In this document: positions 41,677 to 50,806 of the stretch, in pieces
Position numbering within the stretch: position 1 is the first letter of the stretch
How the letters are laid out: every line of letters begins with the position of its first letter
DNA from: JBDFMH01 sp047238125
GTDB lineage: Bacteria; Pseudomonadota; Alphaproteobacteria; Sphingomonadales; Sphingomonadaceae
Reading direction: 5' to 3'
Assembly: GCF_047238125.1 (NCBI RefSeq)
Contig: NZ_JBDFMH010000004.1
Coordinates: 1 to 64,000, forward strand
Length of the DNA stretch: 64,000 bases
Translations under genes and position numbers: made by a program
The notes under the pieces: generated by a model
What the model saw: only the letters and a program-made list of their open reading frames with translations
Told to the model about the DNA's origin: nothing
The model's database searches: none

Positions 41677-42426
41677 TTAGCTAATGGGTGCCTTACCTTT
41701 CCCCTCCAATCCTATTCTGATCGTGCATCGCACCGTCTCGCGCTTTCGGGCTGCGGCCTTTCTGCACGCCTCGATCGCTTCGCGGTTGGCCGTCACGATC
41801 CTGTCGGCCCCCACGACCGCGCTGAATGCGGTCGGGCTGGCGCTCTGCATCATCCGCTGCCCTGCTTCCCACAGGGGGAGGTCGAGTGTCCGCGCCGCCA
41901 TGCGCTCGGGCCATTGCCAGCTCGCCGGCGCGATCTCGCGCGCGACGAGGCCCGGCACGATCGCCCATGCGAGGATGCCGATCGCTGCTCCGCCCAGCCC
42001 GAACCATAGCTGCCGGTTCCTCTGGTCCGCCCGTGTCCATGCCGACCCGGCGATGGCGCGAAGCTCGGCCATGACGCGGGCCTTGTCCTCGCCCGCCTTA
42101 GCGAGCGCCGCCTGATCCTCGCGCCGGGCGGCGTTGCCCGCTGCGGCAATGCGCTGCGCCATCTGCTCGGGCGTCATCGCCAGCGCCGGACTGCGGGCGA
42201 TCACGTCGCTGATGACCGCGATCCGGTGGGCCGTGGCATCCACACCCTGCTGCATCCGCCCCAGCGTCTCGGTATAGTCCGGCACGTCGATATGCGCCCG
42301 CTCGGCCGCCAGACCCTCCACGGCACGGCGCAACAACGCCAGCTCACGGTCCTGGCCTTCTATCACGGCACGCAACCGATCGAACGCCTCCGCCGGATCA
42401 CCGCCCTCTGGGATATCGTCGTCCAT
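41677..42426 (-). CDS. DUF6118-family protein
   Basis: 249 residues. Acidic start (DDDIPEGGDPAEAFDRLRAV), long coiled-coil-like helix, an ALAMTPEQMAQRIAAAG segment, one TM helix at about 145-165 (LWFGLGGAAIGILAWAIVPG) and a periplasmic end. Such proteins accompany traA in sphingomonad plasmids; the function is unknown. It starts 7 nt behind the traA stop on the same strand, so the two are co-transcribed. Confidence 0.75.
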   Translation of the reverse strand: MDDDIPEGGDPAEAFDRLRAVIEGQDRELALLRRAVEGLAAERAHIDVPDYTETLGRMQQGVDATAHRIAVISDVIARSPALAMTPEQMAQRIAAAGNAARREDQAALAKAGEDKARVMAELRAIAGSAWTRADQRNRQLWFGLGGAAIGILAWAIVPGLVAREIAPASWQWPERMAARTLDLPLWEAGQRMMQSASPTAFSAVVGADRIVTANREAIEACRKAAARKRETVRCTIRIGLEGKGKAPIS

Positions 42427-42432
42427 CGTCAC

Positions 42433-45354
42433 CTACCGGCTCATGCCATAATCGCGGTCGCGGGCGATCGTGACCGACTGCGCCAGTTCCTGCCCGATCG
42501 ACCGGCCTCTCTCCATGCTTAACGCCAGCTCGGGAGCGCGGGCACGCAACACGGATTCGAGCTGCGGGTCGCGATGCAGCCCGCCCGCGATGCTCTCCAT
42601 GCGCTTGCCCAGCTTCTCCGCGCCGGCACGGTCGCCGGCACGCTCCATGCCGGCCCGCGCCTCCTTCATGCCCTGCCACTGCTCCACGAACCGGTCCGCA
42701 CGCTTCTCCGGGTCGATGCGGACCTGGCGCTCCGTCTCCATCGCCTTCGCTGCGCCGCCCGTGTTGCCCTCGGCCGCGTCGCGCGCGAGCCGGGGATCGC
42801 GCTCGATCGCGCTGGCAAGGTCACGCGCGCCATGTGGCCGCACCTGGTCGAGCGCGTCGCCGGCCTTTGCCAGCGCCTGTTCCTGGTGCGCCAGCACCGG
42901 CAACCCCTTCTCCTTCATCCGGCCTATATCCGCTGCGGCACGGCCATAGCGTTCGATCGCGCGGGCCTGCGAGGTCGCCGGCGGCCGATCGGGCGCGACA
43001 CGCTCCGGCGGCGTCGCCTTCTCGGTCGCCGGCTTCGGCCGGAAGCCGTCGAACATGCCCCGCGCCTTGTCACGGACCTTCGCCACCACCTGACGCGCGA
43101 GTTCCGGGAACCGGATCTCGCGCCGATCGGCGAAGGCGCGGGCATGGTCCTGCTCGCTGCGGTCAGGCGCATAGTCGCCCGCCATGTCCTTGCCGCGGTC
43201 CCGCGACAGCACGCGCGCGAGCTTGCCCTGATCGGCGAAATCGTCGCGGCCGTAGTGGAGCTGCACGCCGTCGCGATGCCGCGACAGCCCGACATAGCCG
43301 CTGTGCCGGTCCATGCCCGGCGTGGCGAGGACATGAACGCGATCGACGGTGACGCCCTGCGATTTGTGGAAGGTGGCGGCATAGCCGTGATCGACCGCGG
43401 CGTAGTCCTTCGCCGCGAACGTCACCTCGCGCCCGCCGTCGAGCCGCACCGTCATGCCCTCGGGCGTAACGCGCCCGATCGTGCCCAGCGTGCCGTTCTT
43501 CACCCCCAGCGACCGCTCGTTGCGCAGGAACATCAGCCGGTCGCCCGCCGCGAAGTCGCGGGCACCCCGGTCGGCCGAGAACGCCACGTCCTCGCCCAGC
43601 TCGCCGCTGGCGCGCAGCCGGTCACGCGCCTCCCCGTTCAGCGCGCGGACCTCTGCGTTGGTGTGGGTGAGGATGATGCGGGTCTTGTCCGGGTCGGCCT
43701 GACGCTGACGATCCCACCCGTCGACCAGCTCGGCACGCGCCGCCTCACGCGTGTCGGCCGCGTGGACCATGCCGTGTGCGGCATAGGCGTCCAGCGCCTC
43801 GCGGGTGCGTCCCGTGGCAAGCGTCCTGGTTGCGTCCTTCTGCCAGTCCTCGCGCTGCCGGCGAACCTCGGTGATCTCGGCCGCGCCGTGCCGCTCGGTA
43901 ACGCTGCGGAACGCCGCGCCGGCTTCGATCGCCTGCAACTGCTCGGGGTCGCCCACCAGCACCACCTTGGCGCCTGCATCACGGGCATGGGACAGCACCC
44001 GCTCCATCTGGCGGGTGCCGATCATGCCCGCCTCGTCCACCACCAACACGTCACGATCGGTAAGCTGGTCGCGCCCTTGCGCCCACGCATGTTCAAGGCT
44101 GGCGATGGTGCGGGATTGGATGCCTGATCCGCCCTCAAGGTTCTCGGCCGCGATGCCGGACAAGGCCGCGCCGCGAACGGTGTAGCCCGCCTGCTCCCAT
44201 CCACCGCGCGCAATGCCCAGCATGGCGGATTTGCCGGTGCCGGCATATCCGACCACATTGGCGATGCCGCTCGGCCCGGTTATATGCTCCAGCGCGGCTC
44301 GCTGCTCGTCCCCGAGCACGAGCCCTTCACTCCCGGCAACGGCTCTCGCTCTGTCGAGCACCGCTGCCGGGAGACCATGATCCCTCCGCGCTGCCAGCTC
44401 ATCCCCGGCCTTCTCCAACCGTGCCTCGGTCGCGATCATGTCTCGGGAAGTGAAGCGCCCCTGGTCGCGCCCGTCCTTGCCCAGCGCCACCAGCTCGGGA
44501 CTGGCGCGCACCGACGCCATCACCTGGTCGAACTGCTCCTTGCCATCGCTGTGCCGGTGGACGAACATCGCCAGATCACGGGTGGTGAAGGTGGCTTGGC
44601 TGCGCGTGATGCCGTCCAGCACGATGCGCGGGTCAGCCGCGATCTTCTCGCCATTCTCCCGCGCGATCCGCCGGTGATCGTCGGCGCGTTCGGCATCTTC
44701 GCCGCGGTCTAGTCGGCGCATCCCCGCCGGCCCTATCTTGTGCTGCGGCTCCAGCTCAATGCCCTGATCAGCATAGCTGCGATGGTCGATCCTGCCCTCA
44801 AGACCCAGCTCGGCCATGCGTTCGTTGACGTGCGCGCTCCATGCCTCGCGCCAGTCCTTCAACAGCTCGGTGCTGTTCCAGTCGCGGTTCTTCTTCCCGA
44901 ACCCTTGCCCGTCTACCTCGCGCATCGTCATCATCACATGCGCGTGCGGCTTGGGGCTCCCGTCCTTCGCCTTGTCCCAATGCACGTTCAGGTCCGCGAC
45001 CATCCCGCGATCGACAAACTGCTTCTTCACGAAATCGCGTGCGAGCTGGACGCCCTGCTTCTCGCTCATCTCACGCGGAATCGAGAACTCCACCTCGCGG
45101 GCAAGCTGCGCGTCCTTGCGCTTCTCCCCCGCCTCCACCTCGTTCCACAAGGTCGAGCGATCGTTTAAACGCTCCGGCGCGCCCTCGGGCAACATGACCT
45201 CGGAGTGGATGACGCCGGCCTTGTTCGAGAAGTCGTGGTTACGCCCAAGCCGCTCGTCGTGCAGCTCGGATGCGGAACGGTAGGCGGCGGACGCGACGGC
45301 GCTTGAGCCGTTGGCACGGCTGATGACCTTGGCGCTGAAATGGTAGATCGCCAT
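42433..45354 (-). CDS. traA: Ti-type conjugative relaxase/helicase TraA
   Basis: 973 residues. MobA/MobL-type relaxase domain at the N-terminus (MAIYHFSAKVISR, metal-binding histidines in PHAHVMMTMREVDG, LNVHWDKAKDG), then a RecD-like helicase with Walker A GYAGTGKSAML near residue 390, LVVDEAGMIGTRQM and LVGDPEQLQAIEAG, and a C-terminal Arg/Ala-rich coiled region. It nicks oriT and unwinds the plasmid for transfer. Start at 45354 at the conserved MAIYHFS; the open frame extends 57 nt further. Divergent from traC with oriT between. Confidence 0.95.
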   Translation of the reverse strand: MAIYHFSAKVISRANGSSAVASAAYRSASELHDERLGRNHDFSNKAGVIHSEVMLPEGAPERLNDRSTLWNEVEAGEKRKDAQLAREVEFSIPREMSEKQGVQLARDFVKKQFVDRGMVADLNVHWDKAKDGSPKPHAHVMMTMREVDGQGFGKKNRDWNSTELLKDWREAWSAHVNERMAELGLEGRIDHRSYADQGIELEPQHKIGPAGMRRLDRGEDAERADDHRRIARENGEKIAADPRIVLDGITRSQATFTTRDLAMFVHRHSDGKEQFDQVMASVRASPELVALGKDGRDQGRFTSRDMIATEARLEKAGDELAARRDHGLPAAVLDRARAVAGSEGLVLGDEQRAALEHITGPSGIANVVGYAGTGKSAMLGIARGGWEQAGYTVRGAALSGIAAENLEGGSGIQSRTIASLEHAWAQGRDQLTDRDVLVVDEAGMIGTRQMERVLSHARDAGAKVVLVGDPEQLQAIEAGAAFRSVTERHGAAEITEVRRQREDWQKDATRTLATGRTREALDAYAAHGMVHAADTREAARAELVDGWDRQRQADPDKTRIILTHTNAEVRALNGEARDRLRASGELGEDVAFSADRGARDFAAGDRLMFLRNERSLGVKNGTLGTIGRVTPEGMTVRLDGGREVTFAAKDYAAVDHGYAATFHKSQGVTVDRVHVLATPGMDRHSGYVGLSRHRDGVQLHYGRDDFADQGKLARVLSRDRGKDMAGDYAPDRSEQDHARAFADRREIRFPELARQVVAKVRDKARGMFDGFRPKPATEKATPPERVAPDRPPATSQARAIERYGRAAADIGRMKEKGLPVLAHQEQALAKAGDALDQVRPHGARDLASAIERDPRLARDAAEGNTGGAAKAMETERQVRIDPEKRADRFVEQWQGMKEARAGMERAGDRAGAEKLGKRMESIAGGLHRDPQLESVLRARAPELALSMERGRSIGQELAQSVTIARDRDYGMSR

Positions 45355-45383
45355 TGCGCCCGCCATGATGCACTTCTTAGCGC

Positions 45384-45412
45384 ATGTCGGCAACGACGTA
45401 TAAGCGCGCACT
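45384..45412. other. oriT: Candidate oriT: hairpin plus nic-like sequence
   Basis: ATGTCG-GCAA-CGACGT (45384-45399; 5 Watson-Crick pairs plus one T-G) is followed one base later by TAAGCGCGCACT (45401-45412), which matches the RSF1010/Ti-type nic region TAAGTGCGCCCT at 10 of 12 positions. It lies between divergent traA and traC, the standard oriT place in Ti-type transfer regions. Confidence 0.7.
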
Positions 45413-45529
45413 CACAATCCGCTGCGCTTCTCGTGATTGACCTGCTGCCGCTTTATGGTCGTTCCTGCTTTACCCCGGCATGGGCGGCGCTAGAGTGTTC
45501 GGGCTGATGGTCGCGGAAGGATAGATGCG

Positions 45530-45859
45530 ATGCGGAAGGTGCGCGATTACGATGCGGAATTGAAGGCGCTCGGCGACAAGGCGCGGGCGCTCAAGGCGAA
45601 GCGGGTCGAACAGCTCGGCCAGCTCGTCGTCGCCACCGGGGCCGATGCGCTCGATGCCGAGACACTGGCGGGCGTGCTGCTGGATGCGGTCGGGTCGAAG
45701 GATGCGAGCGCGAAGGGGGCGTGGCGAGCGAAGGGCGCGGCCTTCTTTCAGCGGCGCGGGAAAAAAGGTGGCGGCGCTGCTGCGATCGACGGATCGGGCG
45801 CTCAAGCTGAACCGGGCGGCGACCCTGCGGGCGGAAGCGGCGGAACGCCGAACGGATAG
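45530..45859 (+). CDS. traC: Conjugal transfer protein TraC-like
   Basis: 109 residues, basic. Helical N-terminus (VRDYDAELKALGDKARALKA), GADALDAETLAGVLLDAV and a disordered Gly/Ala tail. Matches the small TraC of Ti-type systems in size, place and orientation. TraC assists TraA at oriT in Agrobacterium. GGAAGG lies 8 nt upstream. Confidence 0.72.
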   Translation: MRKVRDYDAELKALGDKARALKAKRVEQLGQLVVATGADALDAETLAGVLLDAVGSKDASAKGAWRAKGAAFFQRRGKKGGGAAAIDGSGAQAEPGGDPAGGSGGTPNG

Positions 45860-45872
45860 CAGGGGCTGGGTC

Positions 45873-46097
45873 GTGCAACGTCGCGAACGAACGCGCCATC
45901 TGATTGAGCTGGGCGGGTTGGTCCAGAAAGCCGGCTTGGTCGAGCTTACGGATGACGATCGCGCGACCCTCTACGGCGCGCTGCTCGATCTCGCCGGACG
46001 TGCGCGCGGCGATGATGCAAGCGAGGTGCTGGTGCTATGGAAGCGCCGCGGCAAGCGAGCGTTCGAGGCGGAAGCGGAGACGACGGAGGCGAGCTGA
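45873..46097 (+). CDS. traD: Conjugal transfer protein TraD
   Basis: 74 residues starting at GTG 45873. RERTRHLIELGGLVQKAGLV is the family signature, followed by TDDDRATLYGALLDLAGRAR. Small TraD of Ti-type transfer regions, between traC and traG. The stop overlaps the next start (ATG 46097). Confidence 0.82.
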   Translation: MQRRERTRHLIELGGLVQKAGLVELTDDDRATLYGALLDLAGRARGDDASEVLVLWKRRGKRAFEAEAETTEAS

Positions 46098-46493
46098 TGG
46101 CAGGCGACGATATTTCGGAATGGCTGATGCGCGGATCAGCGTCCGCAACGGTGATCTACAATGATCCGGTCTGGTCCGAACAGGAATACGCCATGCAGCG
46201 CGGAGAGCGGACGCGGGGCGATTTCGACCCGCCCGTCCCTGGTCACTATGCCGACTTGGTGCGCGCCCGCTGGGGTCGGGCAAACGCGCTCCAGGATCGC
46301 ATGGCGGCGGAAGGCTGCGACACCCTGCCCGACAACGCCGATCCGCAAGCCTGGACAGCAGTCGATGGCGATATGCTCAGGTCGCTACGCCGATCGGCGC
46401 GGTATTCACTGGGTGCCGGCGACGCTCATGGACGAGTATCAGGCGCTCCTATCCACCCCTCTGCCCGGCTCGGCCGATCTGGAGCGGGCGTGA
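46097..46493 (+). pseudogene. Frameshifted transfer-region gene, unknown function
   Basis: The frame from 46097 (AGDDISEWLMRGSASATVIY, PGHYADLVRARWGRANALQD) should end in the frame that gives GIHWVPATLMDEYQALLSTP and LPGSADLERA with the stop at 46493, exactly overlapping the next ATG. A single-base change near 46410 shifts the frame and would otherwise fuse it to the next gene. Not recognised as a named family; it lies in the traD-traG interval. Confidence 0.6.
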
Positions 46494-46777
46494 TGGCGGA
46501 CTTCGATGTTGAGGCGATCCGCGCCCAAATCCGGCAAATGGATTACGTGCGCGGCACGCCGGCAGAAGCCGAGATGTGGCGAGAGGATGACGCGGACTCG
46601 CGCGCCAACCTCGCGATTGAAGGCATGGCCCTGGAAACCGACGAGCACGCGCTGTTCGACATGCTGCGCGACGAAGCCGTGCCCCCTCCCCTCGCCACGC
46701 AAATCCTGCTCCGCCTGCTCGATCATCCCGACGCCGATCGGTCCTTGCCGATCACGCCGATCGCCGCGGCGCGCTGA
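46493..46777 (+). CDS. Small acidic protein upstream of traG
   Basis: 94 residues: DFDVEAIRAQIRQMDYVRGT, AEMWREDDADSRANLAIEGM, and a helical end with ILLRLLDHPDADRSLP. No TM or signal. Start and stop overlap the neighbours, so it is part of the tra operon. Function unknown. Confidence 0.65.
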   Translation: MADFDVEAIRAQIRQMDYVRGTPAEAEMWREDDADSRANLAIEGMALETDEHALFDMLRDEAVPPPLATQILLRLLDHPDADRSLPITPIAAAR

Positions 46778-48342
46778 TGCCGGTCATCGGCAACAGGCGT
46801 CCGCCCATCAACTGGGTTTTCGCGATCATCGTCGCGTTCATCGCCGCCTATGCGACCGCCCGCTGGCTCGAAGGCATCTTCGGGGTCGGGCAGATTTCCG
46901 GCACGGTGTCGTTCTTCGTCCTGGTCGGCCTGATCGGCGCGACCTGGTGGATCAATCGCCGTGCGTCCTCCGGCCGGAACGAGCTGCTGGGGTCCGCCCG
47001 GTTCGGCGATCGCGCCGACGTGCGGAAGCTGGAAACGAACGGGGATCTTCTGATCGGCCGTTCGGCGAGGTCGGGGAAGCTGCTGCATTACGACGGCGCG
47101 GCGCATCTGCTGACGATGGCACCCACCCGATCGGGCAAGGGGGTGGGCACGATCATTCCCAACCTGCTGCTGCTCGACCGCTCGGTGATCTGCGTCGATC
47201 CCAAGGGCGAGAACGCCCGCGTCACCGCCCGCGCGCGTGCCGCCAAGGGCAAGGTCTGGTGCCTCGACCCGTTCAGCGTGTCGGGTCAGCCCCCTGCCCG
47301 CTACAATCCGCTCGACCGGCTCGATCCCGCCAGTCTCGATCTCGCGGAAGATGCCAACACCCTCGCCGACGCGCTGGTCCACGACGCGCCAGGACAATCC
47401 GGCGAAGCGCACTGGAACGAGGAAGCCAAGGCGCTGATCGCCGGGCTGATCCTGCACACCGTCGTCCACGAACCCGCCGATCGCCGCGTGCTGGCGACGG
47501 TGCGAGACAAGCTGACGCTCGCCCCTGCCGCCTTCGCCGCGCTGCTGGCCGACATGCAGGACAGCGCCGGTGCCGGTGGCCTGATTGCCCGCGCCGCCAA
47601 CCGCCAGCTCGGCAAGTCCGACCGCGAAGCCGCCGGCGTGCTGTCCTCGGCCCAGCGCCACACCCACTTTCTCGATAGCCCGCGCATCGTCGCCAGCACC
47701 GCCGCGTCCGATTTCACCTTCGCGGGATTGAAGGACACGACCGCCACCGTGTTCCTGTGCCTGCCGCCCGACCGGCTCGATACCTATGCGCGCTGGCTGC
47801 GCCTTCTCGTATCGCAGGCCGTCACCGACATGGCGCGCTCGCCGTCAAAGCCCGCGCGCCCGGTCCTGTTCCTGCTCGACGAGTTCGCCGCGCTCGGCCG
47901 GCTTGAACCGGTCGAGCGCGCGATGGGGCTGATGGCGGGCTACGGCCTCCAGCTCTGGCCGATCCTCCAGGACATGCACCAGCTCAAGGCGATCTATGGC
48001 GAGCGCGCCGGCACCTTCATGTCCAACGCGGGCGTCATCCAGGCGTTCGGGGTCAACGATCATGCAACCGCCGACATGCTCTCGCGCACGATCGGCGATA
48101 CGACGATCGAATATGATACCGTCAGCACGTCGCGGGGTATCGGCTGGGGCGACAATCGCGCCCGTCCATCGGAAAGCGTCAGCGCGCACGTCTCGGCCCG
48201 GCGGCTCGCGACGCCCGACGAAATCATGCGGATGCGGCCCGACCAGGTTCTCCTACTGCGCCAGGGCGAACACCCGCTCGCGATCGAGAAAATCCGCTAC
48301 TACGACCAGCGCGAGTTCGCCGGCCTGTTCGATCCCGCCTGA
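46777..48342 (+). CDS. traG: Type IV coupling protein TraG/VirD4
   Basis: 521 residues. Two N-terminal TM helices (about 12-30 and 38-58), the TraG/VirD4 NTPase core with Walker A MAPTRSGKGVGTIIPN and VICVDPKGENARVTA (Walker-B-like), and FLLDEFAALGRLEPVERAM. It couples the relaxosome to the type IV channel. Somewhat shorter than Agrobacterium TraG. Last gene of traC-traD-x-x-traG. No mating-pair (trb/virB) genes are in the window. Confidence 0.93.
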   Translation: MPVIGNRRPPINWVFAIIVAFIAAYATARWLEGIFGVGQISGTVSFFVLVGLIGATWWINRRASSGRNELLGSARFGDRADVRKLETNGDLLIGRSARSGKLLHYDGAAHLLTMAPTRSGKGVGTIIPNLLLLDRSVICVDPKGENARVTARARAAKGKVWCLDPFSVSGQPPARYNPLDRLDPASLDLAEDANTLADALVHDAPGQSGEAHWNEEAKALIAGLILHTVVHEPADRRVLATVRDKLTLAPAAFAALLADMQDSAGAGGLIARAANRQLGKSDREAAGVLSSAQRHTHFLDSPRIVASTAASDFTFAGLKDTTATVFLCLPPDRLDTYARWLRLLVSQAVTDMARSPSKPARPVLFLLDEFAALGRLEPVERAMGLMAGYGLQLWPILQDMHQLKAIYGERAGTFMSNAGVIQAFGVNDHATADMLSRTIGDTTIEYDTVSTSRGIGWGDNRARPSESVSAHVSARRLATPDEIMRMRPDQVLLLRQGEHPLAIEKIRYYDQREFAGLFDPA

Positions 48343-48344
48343 AC

Positions 48345-48437
48345 GGTCGGCGAAAGCACGAAGGCACACACCCGCTTAGGTCGCTCCCCTCTGGATCTGC
48401 TGCGGGCGCAATCACCAAAGTCGCGCTTTCGGCGACC
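48345..48437. repeat. Inverted pair of iteron-like sequences behind traG
   Basis: 48345-48362 is the complement of TTCGTGCTTTCGCCGACC; 48420-48437 reads close to TTCGTGCTTTCGGCGACC (16 of 18). Their 75-nt offset in inverted order matches the inverted/direct pair before repA (55422 and 55496, offset 74). The gene-free 48343-48659 stretch shows nothing else I can support. Confidence 0.55.
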
Positions 48438-48659
48438 AAAGATGGCCCGCCGTAGCAGCAGCCACGGCGGGGTCGATGTCGCGAATTGACGATTTACGAG
48501 ACCCGATGACTATACTCGAACAGGTCAATCGGCGCGAGGGCTGGCTGACCGGACTCAAGGGTTGTCAGGGCTGACCCTCAATACTCATCTGCTTCAACCG
48601 CTTGCGCTTTCTGGAGCGAAAAAACGGCCGCTCTCTACGTTTCGCTCGTCGCAGTTTGC

Positions 48660-48986
48660 TTACGGTGCGAACCTGGTGTGCCCGCGCTTGACCAAATACT
48701 GCCGGAGCAGGCGTTCGGTAATGACGGTAAGGGGTTCCCCGCCCTCCTCCACGCTGAGCTGACGAAGCGTGCGGTGCATGTCCTCGGGAATATAAATCAG
48801 CACCGGCTTCTTGCCCGGATGGCTGCTACGCCGCGCCGGTGCCGCCGTACCAGCCGTTCGTGGCGACCGGCGCGCCACTGCCGCTGGCTGCGGCTCCGTT
48901 ACCGGCTCGGCGACGGGAGCTGGTGCGGGCTCCTGATCGGGCTCGTCGTCGAAGATGCTCGCGAGCGCAGAAGGCTTCTTAGCCAT
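48660..48986 (-). CDS. Ribbon-helix-helix partition/antitoxin-type protein
   Basis: 108 residues. Disordered Ala/Pro/Glu-rich N-terminus (about 1-60), then KKPVLIYIPEDMHRTLRQLS and EGGEPLTVITERLLRQYLVK, a CopG/ParG-type RHH DNA-binding domain. Directly downstream of parA with its start overlapping the parA stop, it is most likely the centromere-binding partner of ParA. The CTTAGTCG octamers in this region are its likely sites (inference). Confidence 0.82.
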   Translation of the reverse strand: MAKKPSALASIFDDEPDQEPAPAPVAEPVTEPQPAAVARRSPRTAGTAAPARRSSHPGKKPVLIYIPEDMHRTLRQLSVEEGGEPLTVITERLLRQYLVKRGHTRFAP

Positions 48987-49639
48987 TAAGCCATCTCGCT
49001 TACTATCTTAGTCGTAAAGCCGCTTAGTCGCTTAGCTTCATCATAAGCAGAGCGCAGCTCGCCGGCCGCTTTGCCGTTCGGCTCCGTCTCGGTCGCAGTC
49101 CGCCCAAGTGGAGTTGCCTTGTAGAAGTCTTTGCGGAAGTGAAGGCGGCTATCGAACAGCGTCACGCCCTTCGCTGCGAAGCCGGCATAGGCCTCCTGCC
49201 CCTCCCCGCCCTGGTGTGGAACCTGGGTCAGAATGACTGCAAAAGGCGTGCCGGCCTGCTGCACCTGCTTGACGGTTTGCAGCACCGAATGAACGTCCAA
49301 TCCTCGTGGTGCCACTGGGATGATAACGAAGTCTGCCTGCTCGGCTGCAAGCATGGCAATGTCTTTGGAGTTCGCGGGCGTGTCGATGATGATGAGATCA
49401 ATCTTGCCGCTGCCGCGCCCGCGCGACACGTGGAGCGGCAAGCCGGCGACACTGCTGTCCTTGACCACCACATCGTCTTTGTCGCGGCGCTCCGACCAGT
49501 AGAGCGCCGATCCCTGCCGATCGTCAGCATCAAGGATGACGACAGACGCCCCCTCCCGGGCGGCCTCTACGGCAAATCCAGTCGAGAGGGTCGTTTTGGA
49601 CTGCCCGCCCTTCTGCGCGATGACGGCCCATACCTGCAT
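48986..49639 (-). CDS. parA: ParA-family partition ATPase
   Basis: 217 residues. Deviant Walker A AQKGGQSKTTLS at 8-19, VVILDADDRQG (Walker A') and LIIIDTPANS (Walker B). Short form without the N-terminal HTH of P1-type ParA, so autoregulation should be done by the RHH partner. Octamer repeats lie just upstream (49652-49718). It separates plasmid copies at cell division. Confidence 0.93.
   Translation of the reverse strand: MQVWAVIAQKGGQSKTTLSTGFAVEAAREGASVVILDADDRQGSALYWSERRDKDDVVVKDSSVAGLPLHVSRGRGSGKIDLIIIDTPANSKDIAMLAAEQADFVIIPVAPRGLDVHSVLQTVKQVQQAGTPFAVILTQVPHQGGEGQEAYAGFAAKGVTLFDSRLHFRKDFYKATPLGRTATETEPNGKAAGELRSAYDEAKRLSGFTTKIVSEMA
49023..49038. repeat. CTTAGTCG octamers before the RHH gene
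   Basis: Two adjacent octamers (CTTAGTCG, CTTAGCTT) inside the 3' end of parA, 37 nt ahead of the RHH start, with a further CTTAGTCG at 49007-49014. Confidence 0.5.
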
Positions 49640-49651
49640 GATTGCACTCCC

Positions 49652-49718
49652 ACTAAGCGGCTAAGCGATATATGGAGCTTATGGGCTTAGCCGTAAAGTG
49701 TATTAGTCGCTTAGTCGG
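49652..49718. promoter_or_regulatory. Octamer repeats upstream of parA (parS/operator candidate)
   Basis: Inverted CTAAGCG units at 49653-49667 face TTAGTCGC and TTAGTCGG (49703-49718), with GGGCTTAGCC between. The dense arrangement in the 67 nt before parA suits a centromere or RHH operator. Confidence 0.6.
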
Positions 49719-49843
49719 GATGGACCTGAGCCTCGACGTAATCTGGTTGCGCAGCCATGCAGGGGGAAAGGGAGAGGCAGAGTGCGGGGGCAGAAATCGT
49801 CGGGCAGCGTCGAGTGACTGCGCCTCCTAATTGTCTCTCAGCC

Positions 49844-50806
49844 TCAGGCCCAAATCGCTTCCACATTCCAACCTGGCAGAAACCCACCCTGAGCAGGGGT
49901 TGCGAACGGCATGGCCGGGAATGCCTGCCAGTGCGCCTTCATCCGTCCCGGCCAGGACGAACCAGGATTGATCCGGCGCACGAAGTAGCTCGCCACGGCC
50001 GCGGCACCATAGACACGCGTCCCGCGATGAAGATCGCCCCCGAGGTGGACGAGCTGTGGTGCCTCGAACGGCTTGGGCACTAGCGGCTGATTGATGATGC
50101 CCGCGTTCCACAGCCGGGCATGATGCGCGCTGATGTTGCGCACGAATGCGAGGGTCTTGATCCAGCTCACCAGCGTGTTGGGGAGAAGCCCGTAACGCTT
50201 AGCAATGGCGGCACGATCATTGGGGTGCGCCATCTCGAGCAGCCACGACAGGGTGCCGAACTCCCACGTCTCGACCGCCATCCAGATTGGCACGGGCGGG
50301 CTGTAAGTGGCGAAGAACTCCTTAAGCCAATCCTCCTTGGACCGGGCAATCGCGCCATCGGCCTTGGCCAGCCAATCGGCGTGGCGGGTGCCGCCACTCC
50401 GCTGCACTTCGTTAGCGCGCCGGGCATCAAGAAAGGCCGGCGAGCGGTGGGCAAAGGGATCGCGCTTGCCGAGCGCGTGCGCGAGATCGACGCGCAGCGC
50501 GACCTCGACTCGCTCAATGGCGTCGAGGAAGAGGAGGCGGAGCTGCTTGTCGAAGAGGTAGAGATCGACGGCGTGACGGAACTCGGCGCCTGGCCGGAAC
50601 TGCTCGCTACGAATGGTCCGTGCCGGGTTCGCGGGATCGGAAACGAGCTGTTGGAACGGCTGCCAATAGGGGGTCAGGCGCCCATAGCCGATGCGCTGAA
50701 GATGGAGGGTGGCCCTCGCTTGGTCGGTTACGTCCAGACCGCGCCCAATGAGGAGAGCGAGCTGATCGGCGAAGCTGAGATGGGGCTTGGTATAGGGCGG
50801 AAGCAT
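49844..50806 (-). CDS. Abi_2-type abortive-infection protein
   Basis: About 320 residues from MLPPYTKPHLSFADQLALL, the usual Abi_2 (AbiD/AbiF) opening. QRIGYGRLTPYW, LYLFDKQLRLLFLDAIERVE and a C-terminal RNISAHHARLWN (HEPN-type R-x4-H) are present. These proteins are thought to act as RNA-targeting toxins that stop phage growth. It lies between parA and ardC in the plasmid backbone. A longer start at 50866 is possible; no Shine-Dalgarno decides. Confidence 0.85.
   Translation of the reverse strand: MLPPYTKPHLSFADQLALLIGRGLDVTDQARATLHLQRIGYGRLTPYWQPFQQLVSDPANPARTIRSEQFRPGAEFRHAVDLYLFDKQLRLLFLDAIERVEVALRVDLAHALGKRDPFAHRSPAFLDARRANEVQRSGGTRHADWLAKADGAIARSKEDWLKEFFATYSPPVPIWMAVETWEFGTLSWLLEMAHPNDRAAIAKRYGLLPNTLVSWIKTLAFVRNISAHHARLWNAGIINQPLVPKPFEAPQLVHLGGDLHRGTRVYGAAAVASYFVRRINPGSSWPGRMKAHWQAFPAMPFATPAQGGFLPGWNVEAIWA

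Noticed and set aside
42574..44127. 517-residue frame on the plus strand opposite traA
   Set aside because: Antisense frame in high-GC DNA; the relaxase/helicase motifs are on the minus strand.
48562..48762. 66-residue plus-strand frame behind traG
   Set aside because: Overlaps the well-supported RHH gene on the other strand; no start signal.
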